A stretch of 64,000 nucleotides of DNA from Flavobacterium laiguense (GCF_003097655.1 NZ_QCZH01000001.1:372001-436000); one strand, 5' to 3'. Positions 41,601 through 50,004 are shown, numbered from the stretch's first letter. Numbers and translations: made by a program. Notes: generated from the letters alone by a model not told the origin.

Positions 41601-41655
41601 TTAGATTTCAGATTTTAGATTTCGGGTAATCTGAAATCTAAAATCTGAAATCTAA
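41601..41655. repeat. 23-base perfect inverted repeat (TTTAGATT family)
   Basis: The arms at 41601-41623 and 41633-41655 are exact reverse complements (TTAGATTTCAG... and ...CTGAAATCTAA) around a nine-base loop, GGGTAATCT. Located 6 bases before the stop of the fusion dehydrogenase gene and 18 bases after the start of the oxidoreductase gene. It is likely a strong transcript hairpin, with related repeats at 22288-22552 and 38320-38360. Confidence 0.75.
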
Positions 41656-41660
41656 ATTAT

Positions 41661-43556
41661 TTAGTACAGAATTCTATATCGAATAGTATTCGGAATCTTT
41701 TTTAATTTTTTCTCTAATTCTTTGTTGTGGAAATTATCAATATCGGTAATCACATATCCCAAAGTTTCGTTTGTTTTAAGGTATTGACCCAAAATATTAT
41801 TATCATATTCCGAAAGAATAGTGTTGATTTGTGCCAAAATTCCTTTTACGTTTTCATGGATATGCATGATACGGTGGGCACTTTGAAGTTCAGGAAGCTG
41901 AATTTCAGGAAGATTAACACTTCCATAAGTGGTACCCGTATTGATATACTGAATTATTTTTTTGGCTACATAATGACCAATGTCAAATTGCGCTTCCTCT
42001 GTACTACCGCCAATATGGGGAGTTAGAATAACATTAGACATTCCTTGCAATTCAGATACAAATGGTTCATCGTTATTGCTTGGTTCTTCCGGGAAAACAT
42101 CCACGGCAGCACCTCGTATTTTACCGCTTCTTAAGTTGGCCGTCAAAGCTTCAATATCCACTACGTGTCCTCTTGAAAGATTCAAAAAAATCACACCGGG
42201 CTTCATGTATTCAAAAGCGGCGGCATCAATTAAGTTTTTATTGCTTGCGCGTCCATCAACGTGTAAAGAAACCACATCCGAAAGGGCCAATAATTCTTTC
42301 AAGGAAGAACATTTTTTGGCATTTCCAAGGGCTAATTTATCGACTGCATCATAGAAATAGACTTTCATTCCAAGTGCTTCTGCAATGATCGAAAGCTGTG
42401 ATCCGATGCTTCCATATCCTACCAATCCTAGTTTTTTTCCTCGAATTTCCACGCTATTGGTGGCCGATTTATCCCAAACACCGGCATGCATCATTTTGCT
42501 TTTTTCGAAAGTATTACGAACCAGCATGATGATTTCTCCAATGGCTAACTCAACTACTGAACGGGTATTGCTATAAGGTGCATTAAATACCGAAACCCCT
42601 CTCATGCTACAGGCAGTAAGATCTACTTGGTTGGTACCGATACAAAAAGTTCCAATTGCGTGGAGCTTTTTGGCATGTTCCAATACCTTTTCGGTTACAT
42701 GGGTTTTCGAACGAATTCCAAGTATTGAAACTCCTTTTATTTTTTCGATCAATTCATCTTCAGACAGGGATCCTTTGATCACTTCAACATTATACCCTTC
42801 GTGTTCAAATATCTGTACGGCATCTTGGTGTACGTTTTCCAATAACAAAACTTTAATTCTGTTTTTAGGATACGATACGGAGGCTTTGTAAGACAAATCA
42901 TAAAGTATTTCGTCTAATGAAGGAGCGATTCTATCCGCTTTATCGACCACAACTTTTCGGCTTACATTTTCTGTAAAGGCAAAAAACTTTGATACGGCAC
43001 CACCTTCCAATGTTTCATAATCGGTATAGCCATCACCGATCATTATGGCTTCTCCAGCTAGATTCAATGATTTTATTTTAAGGACTTTTCCTTGATTTTC
43101 ACACAATTCGTCTTTCTCGTCAAAACCTATGATTTTTCCATCGTGGTCAAATTTGAAGGTATTGGCCAAAACATGTTCCGGTTTTATCCCGTATTCTTGA
43201 ACGATTGGGATAATGATTTCTTTAAAACCATTAGAAATGATGTAGATGTTTTCGGCATGTTGCTTAAAAAAGGCTCTATTTCGGATAACAGATGCGGTAA
43301 CTTTCTTTTTTAAAACCTCAATTACGGTGCCTAAATGGTCTCTATTGGCTTGCAATAAATGAATTCGGCTCGTTAACGATTCTTTTAGGGACAATTTGCC
43401 TTCCATTCCCAGATCGGTCAACCGTTGAATTTCGCTCAATATTTGAACACCCGCAACGCTATCTTCATAAATTACTTCACATAACACGTCAAGTGCTTCG
43501 ACTTTAATAAAAGTACTGTCAAAATCGAATATAAATGTTTCTTGAATTTCTGTCAT
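41661..43556 (-). CDS. serA: Phosphoserine phosphatase-like / D-3-phosphoglycerate dehydrogenase fusion
   Basis: The 631-residue protein joins two steps of serine synthesis. Residues about 1-215 form an HAD-type domain (TFIFDFDSTFIKVEALDVLC with the nucleophile motif DFDST, IYIISNGFKEIIIPIV, MIGDGYTDYE). Residues about 230-560 are PGDH (IGTFCIGTNQVDLTACSMRG, LGLVGYGSIGSQL, FLNLSRGHVVDIEAL, RGAAVDVFPEEP, VILTPHIGGSTEEAQ). A C-terminal ACT-like regulatory domain ends the protein. The ATG at 43556 is preferred over a GTG six codons earlier. SerA-type function is clear; the HAD half is most similar to SerB, which would make the enzyme bifunctional. serC is not in the window. Confidence 0.9.
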   Translation of the reverse strand: MTEIQETFIFDFDSTFIKVEALDVLCEVIYEDSVAGVQILSEIQRLTDLGMEGKLSLKESLTSRIHLLQANRDHLGTVIEVLKKKVTASVIRNRAFFKQHAENIYIISNGFKEIIIPIVQEYGIKPEHVLANTFKFDHDGKIIGFDEKDELCENQGKVLKIKSLNLAGEAIMIGDGYTDYETLEGGAVSKFFAFTENVSRKVVVDKADRIAPSLDEILYDLSYKASVSYPKNRIKVLLLENVHQDAVQIFEHEGYNVEVIKGSLSEDELIEKIKGVSILGIRSKTHVTEKVLEHAKKLHAIGTFCIGTNQVDLTACSMRGVSVFNAPYSNTRSVVELAIGEIIMLVRNTFEKSKMMHAGVWDKSATNSVEIRGKKLGLVGYGSIGSQLSIIAEALGMKVYFYDAVDKLALGNAKKCSSLKELLALSDVVSLHVDGRASNKNLIDAAAFEYMKPGVIFLNLSRGHVVDIEALTANLRSGKIRGAAVDVFPEEPSNNDEPFVSELQGMSNVILTPHIGGSTEEAQFDIGHYVAKKIIQYINTGTTYGSVNLPEIQLPELQSAHRIMHIHENVKGILAQINTILSEYDNNILGQYLKTNETLGYVITDIDNFHNKELEKKLKKIPNTIRYRILY

Positions 43557-43602
43557 CTTTTTACTGTTTACCACAAATAGAAATTATTTGCCAATTTTTT
43601 TT

Positions 43603-43610
43603 CAAAGATA
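43603..43610 (-). promoter_or_regulatory. Promoter -7 element of the serA fusion gene
   Basis: TATCTTTG on the minus strand, 46 bases before the ATG at 43556. No matching -33 TTG at normal spacing. Confidence 0.5.
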
Positions 43611-43819
43611 GAGCCTCGATAGTTATTGTGAAAATTTATTGGAATAATACTAAACAGTTTAACGAGAATTGAGATTATTGTTATAATTCCTCCTTTTGAT
43701 TGGATAATATTTATTTATTGGCCGTAAAATCAATACTATATTGTATTGACCCTATTTCAAAAGGGCTTTTGAATGGATTATAAGTTTTTACTTTTGTTGA
43801 ATGTTGAGCGTGTTTTCCT

Positions 43820-43881
43820 AAAAAAAAACTACAACTTGTCAAGTTTTTCTAATTTTAGAAGAAATGATGACAAATTGTAGT
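43820..43881 (-). terminator. Terminator of the DUF1338 gene
   Basis: On the minus strand ACTACAATTTGTCA pairs with TGACAAGTTGTAGT (one mismatch) around a 26-base loop and is followed by T8. The loop is long, so confidence is moderate. Confidence 0.6.
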
Positions 43882-43895
43882 GTTGTTTTCCAATA

Positions 43896-44705
43896 TTATT
43901 TTTGCAATTTCACATCGGTACTTTCAAAAATTTTATCGGCTGATGAGGCTACAAATCCTTGGTATAAGTTTCCGTCAGGCATGGCATATCGAAGTGCAAA
44001 CTCATAATAGCAAGATGGAATTTCAACCGAACCTTCATCAAAGGTAATTGTGTATAAATCTGCTAATGTACTGGATTGCTCTAAAAACTGCTCAGGAGTT
44101 CCTTTTATTTTCCCACCAGAAGCGTTTAGTTTCCAGCCACTTTCTTCCAAGAATGAATTCAATTCTTCCAGTTTTTCAAAATGCTTAAGCGCATTTACAC
44201 TAATCGTAAAATGATTGGCACGGAAACCATAGATGTACATCCAAGCTGCATATTCTGATTCTTCCAAGAGTGATTTGTATATCGCCTGTGAATTAGATTT
44301 CCAAAAAGTGCTGTTTAAAGCTAATTCAGGATTAGTAAATTCGTTAGGGTCGCAATCATCCAGTAATTTTTTTACCGTATTTTGTAATGATTCTGAACAT
44401 TTTTCTAGCTCTAATTCGGAGATGAAAATTCTCGGGGCATCTTTGTCTGTAGTATGTTCGTAGTGTTTGGCAAATAATTTTTTAGATTCAAATACATACT
44501 CTCCACGAGCTTCATATCCAACGCTTAAGAAAATTTTTTCTAACACATTGATGTTGACTCTTTTGTCATTAAATGTTCTAATTGCAATATGATCATTTTG
44601 AATCGTTTCGCCTTTTTCTTCCAGTAAAGTATGTATTTTTTTAGCAGATGGGGTTATTTCAGCATATTGCTCCCATAGTTTCGAAAGTAGTTGATTTTTG
44701 TCCAT
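43896..44705 (-). CDS. DUF1338 family protein, 2-oxoadipate dioxygenase/decarboxylase-like
   Basis: The 269-residue protein has the DUF1338 metal-site pattern: His39 in NDHIAIRTF, His165 in RANHFTISV, and a glutamate in VEIPSCYYEFALRY (Glu235, possibly Glu228). The family includes HglS/YdcJ, Fe(II)-dependent enzymes that convert 2-oxoadipate to D-2-hydroxyglutarate in lysine breakdown. Many Bacteroidota members are shorter, as here, and untested. It is divergent from an Lrp/AsnC regulator, which fits an amino-acid catabolic role. A D-2-hydroxyglutarate-oxidase-like FAD/Fe-S enzyme lies only 2.3 kb away. Confidence 0.85.
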   Translation of the reverse strand: MDKNQLLSKLWEQYAEITPSAKKIHTLLEEKGETIQNDHIAIRTFNDKRVNINVLEKIFLSVGYEARGEYVFESKKLFAKHYEHTTDKDAPRIFISELELEKCSESLQNTVKKLLDDCDPNEFTNPELALNSTFWKSNSQAIYKSLLEESEYAAWMYIYGFRANHFTISVNALKHFEKLEELNSFLEESGWKLNASGGKIKGTPEQFLEQSSTLADLYTITFDEGSVEIPSCYYEFALRYAMPDGNLYQGFVASSADKIFESTDVKLQK

Positions 44706-44737
44706 TTCCGTATGTTTTTAGTGTTGTTATTGTGACA

Positions 44738-44745
44738 CAAAATTA
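44738..44745 (-). promoter_or_regulatory. Promoter -7 element of the DUF1338 gene
   Basis: TAATTTTG on the minus strand, 33 bases before the ATG; matches TAnnTTTG. The intergenic region to the divergent Lrp gene is 188 bases and likely carries the Lrp-type binding site. Confidence 0.5.
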
Positions 44746-44893
44746 TATATACTTGTATCATAATAACAGTAATATTCTACGATTATTTATAAATAGACAT
44801 TTTTTGATATATTTGATGTAATTTTGACAGTTTTAAAGCTGCTTTTAACATTCGAATTGTCAAAATAATAGTTTCAACAAAATCACGTAACCG

Positions 44894-45367
44894 ATGTCAA
44901 GTATAAAACACAACGAAAATACTGATTATTTAGATCAAGAAATCATCAGAAAGCTTAGTGAGAACGGTAGAATTCCCTATTCTGAATTGGCCAAAGAATT
45001 AAACGTATCTAATTCACTGGTGCATTTACGGGTTCGGAAATTGCAGGAATCGGGTGTGATTGCGGGTTTTTCTGTGAAATTAAATGCGAAAGCCAATGGA
45101 TTTGAAACCATAACCTATACCGGAATTACCACCAAAGAAGCTCGTTTTGCCTATTCTATTGCCGAGCAGCTCAAAATGATTCCTGAGATTGTGGAATGCC
45201 ATTGGGTTTCGGGTAAATATGCTTTATTTATCAAGATTGTGGCGGCCAATAATGATGAGTTGCGTAAAATTATATACGACCAAATTCATATTATTGAAGG
45301 AGTGGGTGGTACCGATTCATTCATTTCTTTTGGATCGGCTTTTGAGAAAAACTTGCCGATACATTAG
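44894..45367 (+). CDS. Lrp/AsnC family transcriptional regulator
   Basis: The 157-residue protein has an N-terminal AsnC-type helix-turn-helix: LDQEIIRKLSENGRIPYSEL, then AKELNVSNSLVHLRVRKLQE. The C-terminal RAM ligand-binding domain follows (IAGFSVKLNAKANGFETITY; IVECHWVSGKYALFIKIVAA). Length is normal. It is transcribed divergently from the DUF1338 gene, and members of this family usually control the neighbouring amino-acid metabolism gene, here probably in response to lysine or a derivative (inference). Confidence 0.92.
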   Translation: MSSIKHNENTDYLDQEIIRKLSENGRIPYSELAKELNVSNSLVHLRVRKLQESGVIAGFSVKLNAKANGFETITYTGITTKEARFAYSIAEQLKMIPEIVECHWVSGKYALFIKIVAANNDELRKIIYDQIHIIEGVGGTDSFISFGSAFEKNLPIH

Positions 45368-45543
45368 GGATTATAAACACGAATTTCACGAATTGTCACG
45401 AATTCCTTTGTGTTGAAAAATTTCACGAATTCACTCTAAAATTGGAATTTGTTCAAAGAAAATCAGTTTTATTTTTTTGGTTCTACCACGAATCGTGTGG
45501 GTATTATCAAATAGGAAAATTTATAAAAACATAATAACAAATA

Positions 45544-45593
45544 AAACCATTAAGATATTAAGCTAATTGAGACTTAATGAAACTTAATGGTTT
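45544..45593. terminator. Hairpin between the Lrp gene and trpS
   Basis: AAACCATTAAG (45544-45554) and CTTAATGGTTT (45583-45593) are perfect arms around a 28-base loop. A related larger hairpin (AACCATTAAGGCATTAAG with CTTAATGCCTAAATGGTT) sits at 47650-47710, so this is a dispersed repeat that may act as a terminator. Confidence 0.5.
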
Positions 45594-45651
45594 AAATTCT
45601 TAAAATTAATTTTAAAGACTAAACCCACACAATTCGTATTACCTTTCTTTT

Positions 45652-46626
45652 TTAAACCTCAAACCCCAATTTCTCTCTTACTCTTCCCAAAACACCATTG
45701 GCAACAATACCCGCTTTTGCTGCTCCTATTTTCAATAAGGCATCTACTTCTGGGAGATTATTGATGTAGTAATTGTATTTTTCTCTTTCGGTTTTAAATT
45801 TTTCTACGATCAATTCAAACAAAGCTTGTTTGGCGTGACCATACCCATAATTTCCTCCTAAATAATTGGCTGTCATGGTTTCTAATTGACTTTCGTTTGC
45901 CATTAGTTTGTATAATGCAAAACAATTACAGGTTTCAGGGTTTTTTGGAGCCTCAAGTGGTGTACTATCGGTTTCTATACCCATGATTTGTTTGCGCAAC
46001 GCTTTGTCATCCAAGAAAATATTGATGAAATTATTGGCCGATTTGCTCATTTTCCCTCCGTTTGTACCCGGAATAAGCATGCTGTCTTCTTGTATTTTAG
46101 CCTCTGGAAGGACAAATGTTTCCCCCATTTGAAAATTGAAACGGGAAGCTACATCTCTTGTTATTTCTACGTGTTGCAACTGATCTTTTCCCACTGGAAC
46201 AAATTCTGCATCATATAACAAAATATCCGCAGCCATAAGCATAGGGTAAGAAAACAATCCAGCATTTACATCTTCTAATCGATCCGATTTATCTTTGAAA
46301 GAATGCGCCAATGTCAAACGTTGGTATGGAAAAAAACAACTCAAATACCAAGATAATTCAGCCGTTTGCGGCACATCCGATTGACGGTAAAAAACCACTT
46401 TTTCCACATTCAAACCACATGCCAACCAAGCCGCTGCAGTGCTGTAGGTGTTGGCTCTTAATGTTTCTCCGTTTTTTATTTGTGTGATCGAGTGCAAATC
46501 GGCTATGAAAAGAAAAGATTCGTTTTCGGGTTTATTGGATAAAGCGATTGCCGGTATAATTGCGCCAAGTAAGTTTCCTAAATGTGGTGTTCCCGTACTC
46601 TGAACGCCAGTAAGTATTTTTGCCAT
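45652..46626 (-). CDS. trpS: Tryptophanyl-tRNA synthetase
   Basis: Charges tRNA-Trp. The 324-residue class I enzyme has the HIGH-type motif in GVQSTGTPHLGNLLGAIIPA (HLGN, about residues 15-18) and YPMLMAADILLYDAEFVPVG in the tryptophan pocket. DQLQHVEITRDVASRFN and the KMSKS motif GGKMSKSANNFINIF (about residues 192-196) are also present. Full length. Its promoter is interleaved with that of the divergent plsC gene. Confidence 0.96.
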   Translation of the reverse strand: MAKILTGVQSTGTPHLGNLLGAIIPAIALSNKPENESFLFIADLHSITQIKNGETLRANTYSTAAAWLACGLNVEKVVFYRQSDVPQTAELSWYLSCFFPYQRLTLAHSFKDKSDRLEDVNAGLFSYPMLMAADILLYDAEFVPVGKDQLQHVEITRDVASRFNFQMGETFVLPEAKIQEDSMLIPGTNGGKMSKSANNFINIFLDDKALRKQIMGIETDSTPLEAPKNPETCNCFALYKLMANESQLETMTANYLGGNYGYGHAKQALFELIVEKFKTEREKYNYYINNLPEVDALLKIGAAKAGIVANGVLGRVREKLGFEV

Positions 46627-46678
46627 TTTATATATTTTATTCCCTATAGATTTCGTTAACGAAAAGTGATTTTTTTTG

Positions 46679-46710
46679 CAAAGTTAATTCTTTTGCCAAA
46701 TTTTCCGCAA
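46679..46710 (-). promoter_or_regulatory. trpS promoter, overlapping the plsC promoter
   Basis: Minus strand TTG (46710-46708), 21 bases, TAACTTTG (46686-46679). The -33 region lies between the two elements of the opposite-strand plsC promoter. Confidence 0.65.
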
Positions 46711-46725
46711 GTTTCCTTACTTTTG
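46693..46725 (+). promoter_or_regulatory. plsC promoter, overlapping the trpS promoter
   Basis: TTG (46693-46695), 22 bases, TACTTTTG (46718-46725). The leader to the plsC ATG is about 110 bases and includes the palindrome ACCGATAATTATCGGT at 46788-46803. Confidence 0.6.
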
Positions 46726-46787
46726 ACGTTATGAAATCGCCATGATTCCAAAAAACAAAGAAAAAAAAGAATGGTGTGACCTCCTGT

Positions 46788-46803
46788 ACCGATAATTATC
46801 GGT
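46788..46803. repeat. REP-like palindrome copy 4 (variant)
   Basis: ACCGATAATTATCGGT, a variant of the CCCGATAnnTATCGGG family, located in the plsC leader. Confidence 0.65.
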
Positions 46804-46842
46804 AGCTATTGGGATCCTTTAAAAAACAAATATTATCTACAC

Positions 46843-47601
46843 ATGAAAGGTATAAAAAAGATGTTTTGGGCCGTCTGGCGGGTTTGGTTTTATGTCGTAA
46901 TGCTTATTCCGATCCTTATTATGTCCCCTTTTTTGGTGGCTTCGATCTTGACCGAAAGAGGGTATCCCTATTTTTTCAAGATGTCCCGCATTTGGGCGAA
47001 ATGTGTTCTTTTTGGAATGGGATTTTATTATAGGGTCGAGAAGATTCAAAAATTAGATCCTCATAAAAGTTATATGTTTGTAGCCAATCATACTTCAATG
47101 TCGGATATTATGTTAATGCTTGCCGTTGTTGAAAACCCTTTTGTTTTTGTGGGAAAAAAATCACTGGCGAAAATTCCATTATTTGGCTTTTTCTACAAAA
47201 GAACCAGTATTTTGGTCGATAGAAGTTGTTCTAAAAGCAGAATGGAAGTGTTTGATGAAGCACAAAAAAGAATTGACCGCGGACTTAGTATTTGTATATT
47301 CCCTGAGGGTGGTGTGCCACATGATGAGTCTATTCTGTTAGACACTTTCAAAGACGGTGCTTTTCGTTTGGCAGTAGAACATGAATTACCAATTGTCCCC
47401 TTAGTTTTTCCGGACAATAAAAAAAGATTATCCTATACTTTTTATAGCGGAAGTCCAGGTTTAATGAGAGTTAAAATCCTTCCATATGTAGAAACTGTTG
47501 GGAAAAAAGGAGCGCTGGACCGAAAAGAAATTAAGGAAGAGGTTCGGGATCTTATTTATAATGAATTACTCGAGTTTGAGAAAATGGACAAGTTAAGTTA
47601 A
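46843..47601 (+). CDS. plsC: 1-acyl-sn-glycerol-3-phosphate acyltransferase
   Basis: Transfers the second acyl chain to lysophosphatidic acid in phospholipid synthesis. The 252-residue protein has an N-terminal membrane helix (VWRVWFYVVMLIPILIMSPF), then the acyltransferase HX4D motif in VANHTSMSDIMLM (His83, Asp88). The second block is FFYKRTSILVDRS and the third is ICIFPEGGVPHDES, with VPLVF forming motif IV. Typical size. The long leader contains a 17-codon frame (46742-46795) of doubtful meaning. Confidence 0.92.
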   Translation: MKGIKKMFWAVWRVWFYVVMLIPILIMSPFLVASILTERGYPYFFKMSRIWAKCVLFGMGFYYRVEKIQKLDPHKSYMFVANHTSMSDIMLMLAVVENPFVFVGKKSLAKIPLFGFFYKRTSILVDRSCSKSRMEVFDEAQKRIDRGLSICIFPEGGVPHDESILLDTFKDGAFRLAVEHELPIVPLVFPDNKKRLSYTFYSGSPGLMRVKILPYVETVGKKGALDRKEIKEEVRDLIYNELLEFEKMDKLS

Positions 47602-47649
47602 TTGTACCAAACGGTTATAATTTAGTTCCAGTTTAGAAACTATTTTTTG

Positions 47650-47710
47650 AACCATTAAGGCATTAAGTTTCATTAAGCTTAACTTAAACAATCTTAATGC
47701 CTAAATGGTT
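47650..47710. repeat. Large hairpin between plsC and recA
   Basis: AACCATTAAGGCATTAAG (47650-47667) and CTTAATGCCTAAATGGTT (47693-47710) pair over 18 bases with one mismatch around a 25-base loop. Same family as the hairpin at 45544-45593. Confidence 0.65.
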
Positions 47711-47759
47711 TCAAATATTGGGTATCTTGACTTTACTTATACAATTGTAGTAGAACAAA

Positions 47760-47786
47760 AAAAAAGCCCGCAATTGCGGGCTTTTT
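47760..47786. terminator. recA terminator (bidirectional)
   Basis: AAAAAAGCCCGCAATTGCGGGCTTTTTT is a near-perfect palindromic hairpin with A and T tracts, 7 bases after the recA stop. Confidence 0.9.
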
Positions 47787-47792
47787 TGCTAT

Positions 47793-48833
47793 TTAAGCTT
47801 CTGCTAACTCTTTGATTTGATTTTTAATCTTCACTTCCAATTCATCAGCCAATTCTGGATTGTCTTTTATTAAAGATTTTACTGCATCACGGCCTTGTCC
47901 TAGTTTGGTTTCACCATAACTAAACCAAGAACCTGCTTTTTTGATAATTTCAAATTCTACAGCAAGATCCAATATTTCACCCGTTTTAGAGACTCCTTCT
48001 CCGTACATAATGTCAAATTCAGCTACTTTAAATGGCGGTGCAACTTTGTTTTTAACAACTTTTACTTTAGTTCGGTTACCCAATACATTATCTCCATCTT
48101 TAATCTGAGTAGAACGACGAATATCCAAACGTACCGAAGCATAAAATTTCAATGCATTTCCACCCGTTGTAGTTTCGGGATTACCAAACATAACCCCAAT
48201 TTTTTCCCTCAATTGGTTGATGAAGAATACCGTGCAATTCGTTTTGCTGATCGTTCCCGTTAATTTTCTTAAAGCTTGAGACATTAATCGAGCATGAAGA
48301 CCCATTTTTGAATCTCCCATTTCGCCTTCAATTTCACTTTTAGGTGTCAAGGCTGCAACAGAGTCAATTACCACAATGTCAATGGCTCCAGAGCGAATCA
48401 AATTTTCGGCGATTTCTAATGCTTGTTCTCCGTTATCCGGTTGTGAAATGATTAGGTTTTCAATATCAACACCTAATTTCTCTGCATAATTTCTGTCAAA
48501 TGCATGCTCCGCATCAATAAAAGCAGCTATTCCTCCCGCTTTTTGAGCTTCGGCAATAGCGTGTAGTGTTAATGTTGTTTTACCAGAAGATTCCGGTCCG
48601 TAGATCTCTATAATTCTTCCTCTTGGATACCCACCAACTCCTAATGCTAAATCAATCCCTAAAGACCCCGAAGAAATAGTTTCTACTTCCTCAATGGCTT
48701 TATCCCCCATTTTCATTACAGTCCCTTTTCCGTAAGTTTTGTCTAATTTGTCAAGCGTTAATTGCAATGCTTTTAACTTGGCTTCTTTCTCTGAACTGAT
48801 TTTTTCTTTCATCTCTTTTTCTTTTACTTTCAT
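47793..48833 (-). CDS. recA: Recombinase RecA
   Basis: Forms filaments on single-stranded DNA for homologous recombination and the SOS response. The 346-residue product (ATG 48833) has Walker A GPESSGKT at residues 79-86, [12 protein letters not shown], Walker [13 protein letters not shown] and loop 1 [20 protein letters not shown]. Loop 2 is [21 protein letters not shown] basic N-terminal tail precedes [15 protein letters not shown]. The frame extends to a TTG four codons earlier, but the ATG is the better start. It could cooperate with DprA, also in this window, in transformation. No clear TAnnTTTG promoter or SOS box found. Confidence 0.97.
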   Translation of the reverse strand: MKVKEKEMKEKISSEKEAKLKALQLTLDKLDKTYGKGTVMKMGDKAIEEVETISSGSLGIDLALGVGGYPRGRIIEIYGPESSGKTTLTLHAIAEAQKAGGIAAFIDAEHAFDRNYAEKLGVDIENLIISQPDNGEQALEIAENLIRSGAIDIVVIDSVAALTPKSEIEGEMGDSKMGLHARLMSQALRKLTGTISKTNCTVFFINQLREKIGVMFGNPETTTGGNALKFYASVRLDIRRSTQIKDGDNVLGNRTKVKVVKNKVAPPFKVAEFDIMYGEGVSKTGEILDLAVEFEIIKKAGSWFSYGETKLGQGRDAVKSLIKDNPELADELEVKIKNQIKELAEA

Positions 48834-49035
48834 ATTTTTTAGCAATAATATAGGCTCGTAATATTAGATTGATTTTATTTAGTTTTCGTAAAAATACTTC
48901 TTTTTTCTGAAGTTACAATAGCAAAAGGTAATGGCAATGGCAATAGCAATTTCAATCATTCAATATCGAATGTCAACACTGAATACATCAATCCAAGAGG
49001 TATCTCACTTGGAAATGAAATCTTGACAAGCTAGG

Positions 49036-49072
49036 CTCTCTTTACTCTTTACTCTTTACTCTTTACTCTTTT
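49036..49072. repeat. Heptamer tandem repeat at the thioesterase stop
   Basis: Four to five copies of CTTTACT/TTTACTC run from about 49036 to 49072. The stop codon of the thioesterase gene (49063-49065) lies within the array, so slippage here would change the protein C-terminus only slightly. Confidence 0.75.
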
Positions 49073-49578
49073 GCAAAAAGAGCTTTCAATTCAGTAGCAT
49101 CATGAGGATTCATTTTACCAGCCAACACTAAGCTCAATTGTTTTCTTCTCAAAGCCGCTTCGTAACGCTGTTTCTCCAATTCTGTTTCTGGAACCAATAA
49201 AGGAACTTCTACGGGTCTTCCGGTATCATCCACGGCTACAAAAGTGTAAATTGCTTCATTAGCTTTGGTTCTGTTTCCAGATTGACGGTCTTCTACCCAA
49301 ACATCTAGGTAGATTTCCATTGAACTTTTAAAAGCTCTGGATACTTTGGCTTCAATAATAACCACACTTCCCAACGGAATGGATTTGTTGAAAGCAACGT
49401 GATTAACAGAAGCCGTTACTCCAATTCGACGCGAATGTCTTCCGGCGGCGATACTTGCTGCGCGATCCATTCTGGCCAATAATTCACCTCCAAATAAGTT
49501 ATTCAAAGGATTGGTTTCGCTCGGTAAAACCAAATCGGTTAATATAGTTAAGGATTCTGAAGGATGTTTTGGTGTCAT
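49063..49578 (-). CDS. Acyl-CoA thioesterase, hotdog fold
   Basis: Hydrolyses acyl-CoA to free acid and CoA. The 171-residue protein has one hotdog domain with the BACH/YciA pattern: TDLVLPSETNPLNNLFGGEL, then LARMDRAASIAAGRHSRRIG, VTASVNHVAFNKSIPLGSVV and VDDTGRPVEVPLLVPET. The catalytic Asp lies in ARMDRAAS. Chain-length preference unknown. It is third in a likely operon with holB and doxX (spacings 6 and 42 bases). Confidence 0.9.
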   Translation of the reverse strand: MTPKHPSESLTILTDLVLPSETNPLNNLFGGELLARMDRAASIAAGRHSRRIGVTASVNHVAFNKSIPLGSVVIIEAKVSRAFKSSMEIYLDVWVEDRQSGNRTKANEAIYTFVAVDDTGRPVEVPLLVPETELEKQRYEAALRRKQLSLVLAGKMNPHDATELKALFAKE

Positions 49579-49620
49579 TTTTATTGTTTTATAAAGAAAT
49601 TGTAATTGTGTTCAATTATG

Positions 49621-50004
49621 TTAATTCAGCCAATACACAGCCATTACCGCTGGAATAAAGTAAAGTACAATGGTTCTGGCTCCGTCATAATCTTTGGCTA
49701 ATCGTTGTCCAAAAAGTAACATAATAAGGGTAATACAAGAAAAAATGGCTCCGTACAAACCATATAATCTTCCGCTATTTACGGTTAATTCTATAGCACC
49801 CACTACACATAAAATTCCAGACAGTAACTCTAATAGTAATACATTAAGTAAGGCTAAGGGTACTTGATTTCTTAAAGGGGTTGCAGAAAAGTGTTCTTTT
49901 AACCAATCGATATTATCTTTCCAATGAAATAATTTATCATAGGCTGATTGTAAAAAAGTTATTGCTAAGAAAATTAAAATTAGGATTGAGGCAATGTTAT
50001 TCAT
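49621..50004 (-). CDS. DoxX-family membrane protein
   Basis: The 127-residue protein has four membrane helices (ASILILIFLAITFLQSAYDK; LALLNVLLLELLSGILCVVG; LYGAIFSCITLIMLLFGQRL; TIVLYFIPAVMAVYWLN). The sequence KLFHWKDNIDWLKEHFSATP lies between the first two, matching the DoxX/DoxX-like layout. No cofactor-binding motif is visible and the function is unknown. It lies 6 bases after the holB stop, so it is co-transcribed with it. Confidence 0.8.
   Translation of the reverse strand: MNNIASILILIFLAITFLQSAYDKLFHWKDNIDWLKEHFSATPLRNQVPLALLNVLLLELLSGILCVVGAIELTVNSGRLYGLYGAIFSCITLIMLLFGQRLAKDYDGARTIVLYFIPAVMAVYWLN

Noticed and set aside
46742..46795. 17-codon frame in the plsC leader considered as a leader peptide
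   Set aside because: It has no run of regulatory codons and no following attenuator; only one Trp codon despite trpS being divergent.
48834..48845. TTG start for recA four codons upstream
   Set aside because: An ATG at 48833 gives the expected N-terminus; TTG starts are rare here.
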